Source of the DNA: Actinomycetospora endophytica
GTDB lineage: Bacteria > Actinomycetota > Actinomycetes > Mycobacteriales > Pseudonocardiaceae
Direction: 5' to 3'
Length of the DNA: 64,000 bases
NCBI RefSeq assembly: GCF_021026375.1
Contig: NZ_JAJNDB010000002.1
Location: 434,001 to 498,000, forward strand
Under the pieces are notes generated by a model, which did no database searches, was not told where the DNA came from, and saw only the letters and a list, made by a program, of their open reading frames with translations. Below are positions 26,346 through 35,224 of this stretch, piece after piece (position 1 is the first letter of the stretch; each line of letters starts with the position of its first letter). A program made the position numbers and the translations under genes.

Positions 26346-27362
26346 TTATCGCGCACCGACCGTGTCCGTCGCGGCCCGGATCGAGTCACGCAGCGAACCC
26401 ATGGTCGCGAAGACGGCGGACGGCTCGTACCCACAATGGGCCATGCAGTTCTCGCACTTGGAGTTGCGGCCTCGTCCGTACGACTCCCAGTCGGTGTCCT
26501 CGATCAGCTCCTGGTAGGTGGACACGTACCCGTCGTCGAGCAGATAGCAGGGCTTCTGCCAGCCGAGGAGCGAGTACGACGGGATCGCCCACGCGGTGCA
26601 GTCGAAGTCCCGCTTGCCCTCGAGGAAGTCCAGGAACAGCGGTGAGTGGTTGAGCCGCCACTTCTTGCGGCGCCCGTCCGCGAACGCCTTGCGGAACAGC
26701 TCGCGGGTCTGGTCGACGCCGAGCCAGTGCTCCTGGTCGGGCGCCCGCTCGTAGGCGTAGGCGGGCGAGATCTGCATGTTGTCGACGCCGAGGTCGTCGT
26801 TGAGGTAGTCGAGGACGTCGATGACGTCCTGCGGGGTGTCGGTGTCGAAGAACGTGGTGTTCGTGTAGACCTTGAACCCCGCCGCCTGCGCCTGCTTGAT
26901 CGCGTCGACCGCGGCGTCGAATCCGCCGGTCTTGCGCACCGACGCGTCGTGGCGCTCGCGCAGGCCGTCGATGTGCACCATCCACGCGAAGTTCTTGTGC
27001 GGCGAGAACTTGTGCAGGTGCTTCGGGAGCAGCAGCGCGTTCGTGCACAGGAAGATGATCTTGTTGCGGTCCAGCAGCTGCCGCACGATCTCGTCGATCT
27101 GCGGGTGCATCAGCGGCTCGCCGCCCGCGATCGAGACCATCGGCGCACCGGCCTCCTCGACGGCGCCGACGGCCTGCTCGACCGGCATCCGCTGCTTGAG
27201 CAGCGACGCCGGCTGGGCGATCTTGCCGCAGCCCGCGCACTTGAGGTTGCACGCGAACAGCGGCTCGAGCTCGACGAGGATCGGGAACTTCTCCCGGCGC
27301 CGGACCTTCTGGGTCATCAGGTAGGTGCCGAGCCGGATGCTCTGACGGAGGGGGAAACCCAT
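26346..27362 (-). CDS. hpnH: Adenosyl-hopene transferase, radical SAM
   Basis: 338 aa from ATG 27362. The radical-SAM cysteines are in ACNLKCAGCGKIAQ (Cys38, Cys42, Cys45; CxxxCxxC spacing), followed by SIAGGEPLMHP for SAM binding. The C-terminal SPASM-like part has CENCMAHCGYEP. HpnH joins the 5'-deoxyadenosyl group to diploptene to give adenosylhopane, the first step of the C35 side chain. Starts 2 nt after the hpnG::ispH stop; last gene of the hopanoid operon. Confidence 0.94.
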   Translation of the reverse strand: MGFPLRQSIRLGTYLMTQKVRRREKFPILVELEPLFACNLKCAGCGKIAQPASLLKQRMPVEQAVGAVEEAGAPMVSIAGGEPLMHPQIDEIVRQLLDRNKIIFLCTNALLLPKHLHKFSPHKNFAWMVHIDGLRERHDASVRKTGGFDAAVDAIKQAQAAGFKVYTNTTFFDTDTPQDVIDVLDYLNDDLGVDNMQISPAYAYERAPDQEHWLGVDQTRELFRKAFADGRRKKWRLNHSPLFLDFLEGKRDFDCTAWAIPSYSLLGWQKPCYLLDDGYVSTYQELIEDTDWESYGRGRNSKCENCMAHCGYEPSAVFATMGSLRDSIRAATDTVGAR

Positions 27363-27364
27363 GG

Positions 27365-28960
27365 TCAGCTCACTTCCTTGGGGAGGGTGAAGCGGACGTC
27401 CTCGGTCGTGGTCGGCCGGGGGGTGACGGTCACGGGCCCGAGCCCGCGCAGGAGGTCGACGACGCTGCCGACCCCGCCGTCGACGAGGTGGTCGGGTGCC
27501 GAGGCGCCCGCGGTGACCGCGACGCGCCGTGCCGCGGCGAGCCAGGACAGGTCGAGCTCGTCCGGGCGGTCGACGCGGCGCGCGGCGACCCCGGCGCGGG
27601 CGCCGACCTCCGCGAGCCGCACCGAGTTGGAGGAGTTCGCGGAGCCGACGACGACGAGCCGGTCGGCCTCGGCGGCCACCGCGCGCACGGCGGCCTGGCG
27701 GTTCGTGGTCGCGTAGCAGATGTCGGCCGAGCGGGGCTCGACCAGCGCCGGGAACCGCCGGCGGAGCACCGCGGCGATCCGCTCGGCCTCGTCGACAGCC
27801 AGCGTGGTCTGCACGGCGGAGGCGACGCGAGCCGGGTCGGCCGCCGTCACGGCCTCCGCCTCGGCCTCGCTGCCCACGACGATCACGGTGCCGCGCGCCT
27901 CGACTCCTTCGCCCACGGTGCCCTCGACCTCCTCGTGCTCGGCGTGGCCGATGAGGAACACCGTGGCGCCGTGCCCGGCGTGGCGACGCACGCCGGCGTG
28001 CACCTTGGTCACCAGGGGGCAGGTGGCGTCCACGACGGCGAGACGGCGCGAGGCCGCCGTGCGCCGCACCGAGGGCGCGACGCCGTGCGCGGCCAGCACC
28101 AGCGTCGAGCCGGTCGGGACCTCGTCCGCCTCCTGGACGAACACCGCGCCGCGGCGCTCGAGGTCGGCGACGACGTGGCTGTTGTGGACGATCTGGCGCC
28201 GCACGTACACCGGGGCGCCGTGGCGGTCGAGGGCCTGCTCGACGGTCGCGATCGCCCGCTCCACGCCGGCGCAGAACGAGCGGGGCTCGGCGAGCAGCAC
28301 CTCCCGGGGGCCGAGGGCGGCGCACCAGGCGGCGAGGACCGGCGCGGCCCGGCGCAGTGCCCGGAGCGCGGCGATCCCGCGGCCGACGGTCCCGGGGTGC
28401 ACGAGCGGGTGGTGCGGGGTGTCGACGATCGCGCGGACGACGGCGAAGGGGGTGCGGTCGTCGTCGGGGGCGAGCCAGGCCGATTCGGTGTCGACGGCGA
28501 GCGGGGCCCGCCCGTCTTGTGTCAGCGATGGTCCGTCGCTGACATCTGACGTCAGGATGAACCGTTCCTGACATCGGGGCTGGCTCAGCGCCGCCCGCTG
28601 CGCCCCGGTCACCACGTGGTCGGCCGAGACGATCGGCCCGACGTGCACCGTCAGCCCGGCCGCCCGCAGCGCCGCGGCCAGCAGCGGCGCGCTCGCGACC
28701 CGCACCGACCGACCGTCGGGACCCCGCACTTCGTCGGCCACCACCAGGTCACCCGGCAGCAGCCCCTCGGCCGGCGCCCCGGCCACTCCGGCGACGACCC
28801 GGGGCCGCGAGCCCAGCCGAGCAGCCGCGGCCAGCGAGCGCCGCCGGCCTGCCCCGGTCCGGACCACGCTCGCCGTCGGGACACACGAGTCCCCCGGCCC
28901 CGCGACGGCCCGCCGCTCGATCGCCAGGGGGGTGGCGACGACCGGTCCGGTCTCGATCAT
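27365..28960 (-). CDS. Fusion: hopanoid-associated nucleosidase/phosphorylase (HpnG) + IspH (HMBPP reductase)
   Basis: 531 aa from ATG 28960, overlapping the shc stop (ATGA). Residues 1-215 follow HpnG/MTA-phosphorylase proteins (GLLPGDLVVADEV, SADHVVTGAQRAAL, AVDTESAWLA), which cleave adenine from adenosylhopane. From about 220 the protein is IspH with all three iron-sulfur cysteines: FCAGVERA (Cys230), DATCPLVTKVH (Cys314) and ICYATTNRQ (Cys415), plus GHAEHEEVEGTVGE and GSANSSNSVRL. IspH makes IPP/DMAPP from HMBPP, feeding FPP. Residues about 127-151 are an inserted family-R palindrome in the HpnG half, just before the conserved VDxES motif. Confidence 0.9.
   Translation of the reverse strand: MIETGPVVATPLAIERRAVAGPGDSCVPTASVVRTGAGRRRSLAAAARLGSRPRVVAGVAGAPAEGLLPGDLVVADEVRGPDGRSVRVASAPLLAAALRAAGLTVHVGPIVSADHVVTGAQRAALSQPRCQERFILTSDVSDGPSLTQDGRAPLAVDTESAWLAPDDDRTPFAVVRAIVDTPHHPLVHPGTVGRGIAALRALRRAAPVLAAWCAALGPREVLLAEPRSFCAGVERAIATVEQALDRHGAPVYVRRQIVHNSHVVADLERRGAVFVQEADEVPTGSTLVLAAHGVAPSVRRTAASRRLAVVDATCPLVTKVHAGVRRHAGHGATVFLIGHAEHEEVEGTVGEGVEARGTVIVVGSEAEAEAVTAADPARVASAVQTTLAVDEAERIAAVLRRRFPALVEPRSADICYATTNRQAAVRAVAAEADRLVVVGSANSSNSVRLAEVGARAGVAARRVDRPDELDLSWLAAARRVAVTAGASAPDHLVDGGVGSVVDLLRGLGPVTVTPRPTTTEDVRFTLPKEVS
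28521..28572. repeat. Palindromic element family R, copy 2, in frame inside hpnG::ispH
   Basis: Two tandem hairpins: GTCAGCGA/TCGCTGAC (28521-28543) and GTCAGGA/TCCTGAC (28551-28572), separated by ATCTGAC, 30-bp period. Translated on the minus strand they give LTSDVSDGPSLT, close to the peptide coded by copy 3. The first unit is nearly identical to copy 1. Confidence 0.8.
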
Positions 28961-30903
28961 GCGGCGCCCCCACCAAGGTCCCAGCCGTGCACCCAGCGGC
29001 CCAGCGCCGAGATCGGGAACACCACGCGGTAGAGGTGGTAGGCGATGTAGAAGTCGCCCGGGAAGCCGGTCCCGGTGAACTGCTCCTCGTCCCACCCGCC
29101 GTCGGGACGCTGCTGCTCCACCAGCCACCGCACCCCACGCTCGGCGGCCGGACCCCGGTCACCCGCCGCGATCAGCGCCAGCAGCGCCCACGCGGTCTGC
29201 GACGGGGTGGAGGCGCCGCGCCCGATCCACGCCGGGTCGACGTAGGAGCGCAGGTCCTCGCCCCAGCCGCCGTCGTCGTTCTGGTGGTCGTGCAGCCAGC
29301 GCACCGCCCGCCGGATCGCCGACGACGCCGGGTCCACCCCGGCCGCCACCAGCGCCGGGACCACCCCGCCGGTGCCGTAGAGGTGGTTCGCGCCCCAGCG
29401 GCCGAACCACGAGCCGTCGGCCTCCTGCGCGTCGAGCAGCCACCGCACGCCGCGCACGCACACCTCCGACGCGGCTCGACCCTCTGCCGCGAGCGCCTCC
29501 ACGACATGTCCGGTGACGTCCGCCGACGGCGGGTCGATCACCTCGCCGAAGTCGCAGAACGGCAGCTTGTTGATCAGTTCGCGGGTGTTGTCGGCGTCGA
29601 ATGCGCCCCACCCGCCGTCGCCGGAGACCATCCCGGCGGCCCAGTCCAGGCCGCGGTCGACCGCCGCCTGCAGCTCCGCCCGCTCGCCGTCGGACTGGCC
29701 CTCGTGCTCGGAGCGCCGCAGCGCGAGCACGACCTCGGCGGTGTCGTCGGTGTCGGGGTAGACGTCGTTCTCGAACTCGAAGGCCCACCCGCCGGACCGC
29801 AGCTCCGGTCGCTGCACCCCCCAGTCCCCGGTTGCGGTGACCTGCTCGTCGAGCAGCCACCGGGTGCCCGCGACGACGGCGGGGTCGTCGGCGGGGACCG
29901 CGGCGTCGTGCAGTGCGTTGACCGCGAGGCAGGTGTCCCACACCGGCGACTGGCAGGCCTCGAGGCGGATCACCGGACCGTCCGGCGAGTCGGTGACCAG
30001 CGTGAACCCGTCGAGCCCGGCGATCGCGGCGCGCACGGCCGGGTGCTCGCGCGGGTAGCCGAGCAGCACCAGCGCCATCACCGAGTACACCCACGGCGGC
30101 TGGATGCCGCCCCACCCGCCGTCGGCCTCCTGGCGGGCCAGGATCCACTCGCCGGCCTTGCGCATCGCGCCTCGGCGGATCGCCGCCAACGGGCCGCGGC
30201 GCGCCGCCCGTGCGTAGGCGTGCAGCCCGACGTCGAGCCGGGAGAAGAACCCCGACCACGTCCAGATCGGCGCCCACGACGGCGGCGCGGCGCCGGTTCG
30301 CAGCTCGTCGACGCCGAAGTCGACCGGGTGCGTCGGCCGCAGCGTCGAGACCACCGTCAGCGGCACCACCGTCTGGCGGGCCCAGCACGCCCAGTCGGAC
30401 ACGTTGAGCGGGAACCAGCGCGGCAGGTGGATCAGCTCGGGCGGCATCGCCGGCAGGTCGTCCCAGGACCAGAGTCCGACCAGCGCGAGCCAGATGCGGG
30501 TGAACACCCGGGTCGACTCCACCCCGCCCTGCGCCCGGACGAACGCGGCGGCGGCGAGCATCGACGGGTCGGCGGCGTCCACACCGGCCAGCCGCAGCGC
30601 GACCCACGCCTCGGCGGTCGTGGAGAGGTCACCCGGGCCGCCGGCGAAGGTCGCCCAGGTGCCGTCCGCGCGCTGCTGGGAGCGGATCCAGCGGGCCGCG
30701 CCGGCGGTGCGGTCGTCGTCGGAGATGTCGAGGACGTGCCGGAGCATGAGGTCCTCGGCGTCCATCGTCACGTTGGTGTCGAGGTCGCCCTTCCACCACC
30801 CGGCCGCGTCCTGACGCGAGCGCAGGTGGTCGATCCCGGCCTCGAGTGCGTCCGCCGCGGTGCGGACGTCGGTCGAGGCGGCAGCGGGAACGGACAGCGT
30901 CAA
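28957..30903 (-). CDS. shc: Squalene-hopene cyclase
   Basis: 648 aa from TTG at 30903 with GGAGG 6 nt ahead; upstream open frame is proline-rich shadow. Catalytic DTDD (residues 384-387, in DVYPDTDDTAEVVLAL) is the DxDD acid motif. Repeated QW motifs (QDAAGWW, QRADGTWATFA, QEADGGWGG, QEADGSWFG, QNDDGGWGED, QRPDGGWDEEQ) mark the alpha/alpha barrels. Peripheral membrane enzyme that cyclises squalene to hopene/hopanol. Lies between the prenyl synthase gene (1-nt gap) and hpnG::ispH (4-nt overlap). Confidence 0.95.
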   Translation of the reverse strand: MTLSVPAAASTDVRTAADALEAGIDHLRSRQDAAGWWKGDLDTNVTMDAEDLMLRHVLDISDDDRTAGAARWIRSQQRADGTWATFAGGPGDLSTTAEAWVALRLAGVDAADPSMLAAAAFVRAQGGVESTRVFTRIWLALVGLWSWDDLPAMPPELIHLPRWFPLNVSDWACWARQTVVPLTVVSTLRPTHPVDFGVDELRTGAAPPSWAPIWTWSGFFSRLDVGLHAYARAARRGPLAAIRRGAMRKAGEWILARQEADGGWGGIQPPWVYSVMALVLLGYPREHPAVRAAIAGLDGFTLVTDSPDGPVIRLEACQSPVWDTCLAVNALHDAAVPADDPAVVAGTRWLLDEQVTATGDWGVQRPELRSGGWAFEFENDVYPDTDDTAEVVLALRRSEHEGQSDGERAELQAAVDRGLDWAAGMVSGDGGWGAFDADNTRELINKLPFCDFGEVIDPPSADVTGHVVEALAAEGRAASEVCVRGVRWLLDAQEADGSWFGRWGANHLYGTGGVVPALVAAGVDPASSAIRRAVRWLHDHQNDDGGWGEDLRSYVDPAWIGRGASTPSQTAWALLALIAAGDRGPAAERGVRWLVEQQRPDGGWDEEQFTGTGFPGDFYIAYHLYRVVFPISALGRWVHGWDLGGGAA

Positions 30904-30904
30904 C

Positions 30905-32005
30905 TCAGGCCTCCCGGTCGGCGAGGTGACGGCCGAGCGCGACGAGCTCGGCCCGGGCCCGCGTCGTCGCGGGGTCGGTGGTGGGCAGGTGGACGGCGAG
31001 CGTGGCCAGCGCGGCCTCGGCGGCGGCGAGCCGACGACGGGCCTCGGCGCCGGCCCAGGCGCGTCCGCCGCCGGTCTCGACGAGGGCGGCGCCGCGGCGC
31101 AGGGTGAGCTCGTCGTCGGCATCGGCGGGCCGGGTCAGCCACGCGGCGAGGTCGCGCCCGGCGTCGCCGCCGTGCACGACGGCCCACGTGACGGGCAGCG
31201 ACTTCTTGCGCTCGCGCAGGTCGGCGAGCACGGGCTTGCCGGTGACGGCGGGGTCGCCCCAGATGCCGAGGAGATCGTCGACCAGCTGGAAGGCCAGCCC
31301 CAGCTCCTCTCCGAAGTTCCGGAGCGCGGCGCACGCGGAAGCCGGTGCCCCGGCGAGGACCGCGCCGATCTCGGTGCTCGCGCCGAGCAGCGTCCCGGTC
31401 TTGCCGTGTGCCATCGCGAGGCACTCGTCGACCCCGACGCCGTCCCGGCCGGCGAACGCCACGTCCGCGACCTGACCGCCCACGAGCTCGCGCACCGTCC
31501 TCGTGAGCAGCAACGCGGCGGCCGGCGCCGGAACGTCGAGCAGCACCTCCTGGGAGAGCGCGAGCATCGCGTCGCCGGCCAGGATCGCCGCGGGCGCGCC
31601 CCAGACCGACCACACCGTCGGGCGGTGCCGGCGCTCGGTGTCGCCGTCGATGAGGTCGTCGTGCACGAGCGAGAAGTTGTGCACCAGCTCGAGCGCCACC
31701 CCGCCGGGCACCGCCACGTCCTCCTCGGCCCCGCACGCCCGGGCCGCGAGCAGCGCGAGCGCGGGCCGCAGGGCCTTGCCGCCGCCCCGCGACGGTCGGC
31801 CCGCGGCGTCGACCCACCCCAGGTGGTAGGCGGTCTGGGCGGCGCTGGCCTCGTCGAGGCGCGGTACCGCCGCGCGCAGGGCGGGCTCGACCAGGTCCCG
31901 GCAGCGGCGCAGCACGGCCGTCACGTCCACCGTCGTCGGGTCCGGCGCCACCGCCGTCGTCGGGGGAAGGAGCGCACCCGCCCCGTCGGTCGTCGCGGCG
32001 GTCAT
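30905..32005 (-). CDS. Polyprenyl (farnesyl-type) diphosphate synthase
   Basis: 366 aa from ATG 32005, overlapping the hpnE stop by 4 nt. First aspartate motif LVHDDLIDGD, second QLVDDLLGIWGD, plus GGKALRPALALL and the KTGTLLGAS helix, identify a trans-prenyltransferase. Placed between squalene-forming and cyclising enzymes, its expected product is FPP for HpnD; chain length cannot be proven from sequence, and similar genes in other hopanoid clusters are annotated as GGPP or FPP synthases. Confidence 0.92.
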   Translation of the reverse strand: MTAATTDGAGALLPPTTAVAPDPTTVDVTAVLRRCRDLVEPALRAAVPRLDEASAAQTAYHLGWVDAAGRPSRGGGKALRPALALLAARACGAEEDVAVPGGVALELVHNFSLVHDDLIDGDTERRHRPTVWSVWGAPAAILAGDAMLALSQEVLLDVPAPAAALLLTRTVRELVGGQVADVAFAGRDGVGVDECLAMAHGKTGTLLGASTEIGAVLAGAPASACAALRNFGEELGLAFQLVDDLLGIWGDPAVTGKPVLADLRERKKSLPVTWAVVHGGDAGRDLAAWLTRPADADDELTLRRGAALVETGGGRAWAGAEARRRLAAAEAALATLAVHLPTTDPATTRARAELVALGRHLADREA

Positions 32006-33393
32006 GCGGCGACCCGCGCGCGGTCGTCGTGTCCGGGGAGTCGGTCGTGGTGTCCCCGGGTCACCACCGCGGCCGCGGTCTGTCCACTGCGCACGGCACC
32101 CTCCATCGTCGCGGGCCATCCGGTGTCGGTCCACGCACCGGCCAGCGCGAGCGCGGGCAGCGCGGTCCGGCCGGCCGGCCGCCGGGCGCCGCTGCCCGGG
32201 GCCGGCCGGAACGTCGCCCGGGGCTCCCGGGTGACGAAGCCGTCGAGCAGGCGCGCGGCCGCTGCGCGGGGCAGCAGGCGGGCGAGCTCGGTGCGGAAGT
32301 GCTCGACGAGCGCCGCGGCGCCGAGGCCCACGTACTCGTCGGCCGCCGAGAGGGAGACGACGAGGTACTGGGCGCCGTCCGGCAGTGCACCGTGGGCGGC
32401 CGAGCGGTCGAAGACCCACTGCATCTCGGTGTCCAGGCCGGCCGCGAAGGGCACGTCGAGCACCGGGCGGTCGAGCACCAGGTGGACGTCGACGATCGGG
32501 CTCGCGCCCAGCGCCTCGGCGGCGGCGCCGACCTGCGCGCCGACCGGGTCGGGCAGCAACGCGGCCGCCTCCTCGGGGGGCAGCGCGCTGATGACGGCGT
32601 CGACGGCGAGGACGTCCTGTGCCCCGTCACGACCGGCGACGGCGACCCGCCACCCGCCGTCGTCGGGAGCGAGGTCACGAGCTACGTCGCGGACCCGGGC
32701 GGCGAGGCGCACCCGCACCCCGGCGTCGTCGAGGGCGCGGCGCGCGGCGGTGTCGTGCAGCTCGCCGAGCGGGACGGCCGACCAGCCGATGTCGGCGGCA
32801 TCCGGCTCGCCGAGCAGCCCGATGCGGAACACCGTCGCGGCGAGCGCGAGCGACGCGTCGTCGGCGCGGGCGTTCAGCGTCGGGGTGCCGATGAGATCCC
32901 ACAGCGCGCGGGTGGCCGCCGGGCCCTGGCCGTGGCGGCGCAGCCACTCGCCGAAGCTCTGGGCGTCGACGGCGGGGTCGGCGGGATCGAGGCGGCGCAG
33001 CGCCGCGGCCGCACGGGGGAGGGCGAGCCGTTCGCGCCACGGCACCGGGTCGTAGCGCAGCAGCGCCCGGGCGAGGTGCAGCGGCGCCGGGACCCGGTCG
33101 CGGCGGAGTCGGGCGGGCGGGGCGCCGGGGCGGAGCACCGTCACGTCGAGCCGCTCCTGCAGCGTCGTCGAGCCGGTGACGTCGAGGCGGGCCAGCAGCC
33201 CGCGGTAGGCGTGGCAGCAGCGCAGGAAGACGTGCTGGCCGGTGTCGACGTGCGCGTCGCCGCGCCGGAACGACCCGGCGAGACCACCGAGGCGGGCACG
33301 ACGCTCCAGCAGCGTCACCTCGTGCCCGTCGTCGGCACAGCGCAGCGCGGCGGACACCCCCGCGAGCCCGCCCCCGAGGACCGCGATCCGCAT
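32002..33393 (-). CDS. hpnE: Hydroxysqualene dehydroxylase (squalene-associated FAD oxidoreductase)
   Basis: 463 aa from ATG 33393, overlapping the hpnD stop (ATGA). FAD-binding Rossmann motif VLGGGLAGVSAALRCADDGH at the N-terminus and the RRARLGGLAGSF flavin motif; DTGQHVFLRCCHAY is characteristic of HpnE. C-terminal ALPALALAGAWTDTGWPATM, followed by EGAVRSGQTAA, closes the FAD site. Reduces hydroxysqualene to squalene, third step of the HpnCDE route. Confidence 0.94.
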   Translation of the reverse strand: MRIAVLGGGLAGVSAALRCADDGHEVTLLERRARLGGLAGSFRRGDAHVDTGQHVFLRCCHAYRGLLARLDVTGSTTLQERLDVTVLRPGAPPARLRRDRVPAPLHLARALLRYDPVPWRERLALPRAAAALRRLDPADPAVDAQSFGEWLRRHGQGPAATRALWDLIGTPTLNARADDASLALAATVFRIGLLGEPDAADIGWSAVPLGELHDTAARRALDDAGVRVRLAARVRDVARDLAPDDGGWRVAVAGRDGAQDVLAVDAVISALPPEEAAALLPDPVGAQVGAAAEALGASPIVDVHLVLDRPVLDVPFAAGLDTEMQWVFDRSAAHGALPDGAQYLVVSLSAADEYVGLGAAALVEHFRTELARLLPRAAAARLLDGFVTREPRATFRPAPGSGARRPAGRTALPALALAGAWTDTGWPATMEGAVRSGQTAAAVVTRGHHDRLPGHDDRARVAA

Positions 33394-34346
33394 CACCGCA
33401 CCACGCCCCTCCGGGGACCGGCGGCGTCCATCCCGGTCAGGGCCCGGACGGCGACCAGCGCCTTCTGCGGGGCGGACAGCGAGAGCCGCCGGTCGTAGAT
33501 CCGGCGCGGGTCGGCGGTGATGTCGTCGAGCAGGCGGCGGTAGATGCCGGCCATCGCGGTCGTGCACGCGGCGCTGCGGCGGTCGAGCATCCCGACCAGC
33601 TGCAGGCCCTCGTCGTACCAGCCGCGGGCCCGGACGGCGCTGTCGCGCAGCAGGTCGGCGAGGGCACCCTGCGGGTCGTCGAGGACCCCGTCGGAGCGCA
33701 CCCGCAGCGTCACGCCCGCCGACGCCAGCTCGTCGGCCGGCATGTAGATCCGCCCGTTCAGGAGGTCCTCGCGGACGTCGCGCAGGATGTTGGTCTGCTG
33801 CAGCGCGAGGCCGAGCGCGTCGGCCAGCTGCGGGGCGTCGCCGTCCGGGTCCGCGCCCGGTCGGGTCCCGAACACCCCGAGACAGAGGCGCCCGACCGAG
33901 CCCGCGACGCACCGGCAGTACCAGAGCAGGTCGTCGAAGGTGCGGTACGGCGCCGACGCGGTGCCGGTGCGCGCGAAGGCGTCGTCCGCGGCGACGTCGG
34001 CCGCGACCCCGTCGACGAGCTCGTCGAACGCTCCGAGCGGGATCGGGAAGCGCCGCGTCGCGTCGGCGACCGCGATCATCACCGGGTCCTCGCCGGGATC
34101 GTCGACGAGGCTCGTCAGCTGGGTGCGCAGCTCGGCGAGCGCGGTCTGTTTGCGGGCGGTCTCGCCCTGTTCGTCGCCGAGGTCGTCGACGCGGCGGGCC
34201 AGCGCATAGACCGCGCACAGGGCGGCCCGGCGGTCCGGGGGCAGGAGCCGGATCCCGTAGTGGAAGTTGCGGGCCTCGGTGCGGGTGATCGCCTCGCAGG
34301 TGGCGTAGGCGCGTACCGTGCGGGGATCCGTCACGACGGTGGTCAC
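33393..34346 (-). CDS. hpnD: Presqualene diphosphate synthase
   Basis: 317 aa, ATG overlapping the hpnC stop by 4 nt. Both aspartate-rich motifs are intact: ALARRVDDLGDEQ and QQTNILRDVREDLLNGRIYMP. EAITRTEARNFHYGIRLLP is the usual HpnD opening. Condenses two FPP to presqualene diphosphate in the first committed step of the HpnCDE squalene route. Confidence 0.94.
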   Translation of the reverse strand: MTTVVTDPRTVRAYATCEAITRTEARNFHYGIRLLPPDRRAALCAVYALARRVDDLGDEQGETARKQTALAELRTQLTSLVDDPGEDPVMIAVADATRRFPIPLGAFDELVDGVAADVAADDAFARTGTASAPYRTFDDLLWYCRCVAGSVGRLCLGVFGTRPGADPDGDAPQLADALGLALQQTNILRDVREDLLNGRIYMPADELASAGVTLRVRSDGVLDDPQGALADLLRDSAVRARGWYDEGLQLVGMLDRRSAACTTAMAGIYRRLLDDITADPRRIYDRRLSLSAPQKALVAVRALTGMDAAGPRRGVVR

Positions 34347-35224
34347 GGGCGGGGACCTCCTGTCCTGCGGGTGCTTCCGAGTCCGAGCCGGGCCAGGTGG
34401 CGGACGACGTCCCGACGACGGGTGCGGGCGGTCCGGCCGAGGACGTCACCGCCGGTGCGGTCGACGGCGTCGGCTGCCGCGAACCCGCCCGCGGCGTAGC
34501 CCGCGACGGCGAGCCGGGCCGCGCCGTGCAGCCGGCCGACGAGGGCCGAGCCCGTCCGGAGCTGATCCCGGGCGGCGGCGGACTCGGCCAGCACGAGGCG
34601 GCGCAGCGCGGGGGAGGCGGTCGGGGCGTCGAGGTCGGTCTCGGCGACGCCGGCCGCCTCGCGGGCGTCGGCGGGCAGGTAGATGCGGCCGCGCCCGCGG
34701 TCCTCGCCGACGTCCTGGAGGTGCTCGAGCAGCTGCAGGGCGATGCACACGTCGTCGGACGCGGCGAGCATCGCGTCGGTCGGGTCGATCTCGAAGGCCG
34801 CGAGGACGAGCCGCCCGATGGGGACCGCGGAGAGCCGGCAGTAGCCGATCAGCTCGTCGCGGGTGGCGTAGCGGGTGACGGTCTGGTCGACACGGTTGGC
34901 CGCGACGAGGTCGTGGAACGGCGCCACCGGCAGCAGGCCGACGTGGGGTGCGAGGGCGCCGATCACCCGGGCGTGGGGCGCTCCGCCGGCGAAGACCCGG
35001 TCAAGATCCTCGTCGAGCGCGTCCAGCGCGGCGAGCCGCTGAGCCGGATCGGCCTCGCCCTCGTCGCCGACGTCGTCGACGGTGCGGACGACGTCGTAGA
35101 CGGCGCGCAGCACCGCGCGCCGGCGGGCGGGAAGTATCCGCAGGGCGACCGGAAAGTTCTCTGCGCGTTCGGCGACACGTAATCGCGACATTTCGTCGAC
35201 CACGGCCCCCGCGCGTTGCCCCAT
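34343..35224 (-). CDS. hpnC: Hydroxysqualene synthase
   Basis: 293 aa from ATG 35224 (weak GAGG ahead; a second ATG at 35191 is possible). RVAERAENFPVALRILPARR is the HpnC signature; VRTVDDVGDEG and QLLEHLQDVGEDRGRGRIYLP are the two Asp motifs. Converts presqualene diphosphate to hydroxysqualene. First gene of the seven-gene hopanoid operon, in which most adjoining genes overlap by 4 nt. Confidence 0.93.
   Translation of the reverse strand: MGQRAGAVVDEMSRLRVAERAENFPVALRILPARRRAVLRAVYDVVRTVDDVGDEGEADPAQRLAALDALDEDLDRVFAGGAPHARVIGALAPHVGLLPVAPFHDLVAANRVDQTVTRYATRDELIGYCRLSAVPIGRLVLAAFEIDPTDAMLAASDDVCIALQLLEHLQDVGEDRGRGRIYLPADAREAAGVAETDLDAPTASPALRRLVLAESAAARDQLRTGSALVGRLHGAARLAVAGYAAGGFAAADAVDRTGGDVLGRTARTRRRDVVRHLARLGLGSTRRTGGPRP

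Noticed and set aside
23786..28572. Family-R palindromes as intrinsic terminators or CRISPR repeats
   Set aside because: They are in open coding frames with downstream domains intact and there are only two units per site without spacers of CRISPR length.
27365..29128. Extension of hpnG::ispH upstream to 29128
   Set aside because: The additional sequence overlaps the end of shc in another frame; ATG 28960 overlaps the shc stop in the ATGA fashion used throughout the operon.
32002..34449. An 815-aa frame joining hpnD region and hpnE
   Set aside because: The first 350 residues are an Arg/Pro-rich shadow of hpnD; the flavoprotein begins with MRIAVLGGG at 33393.
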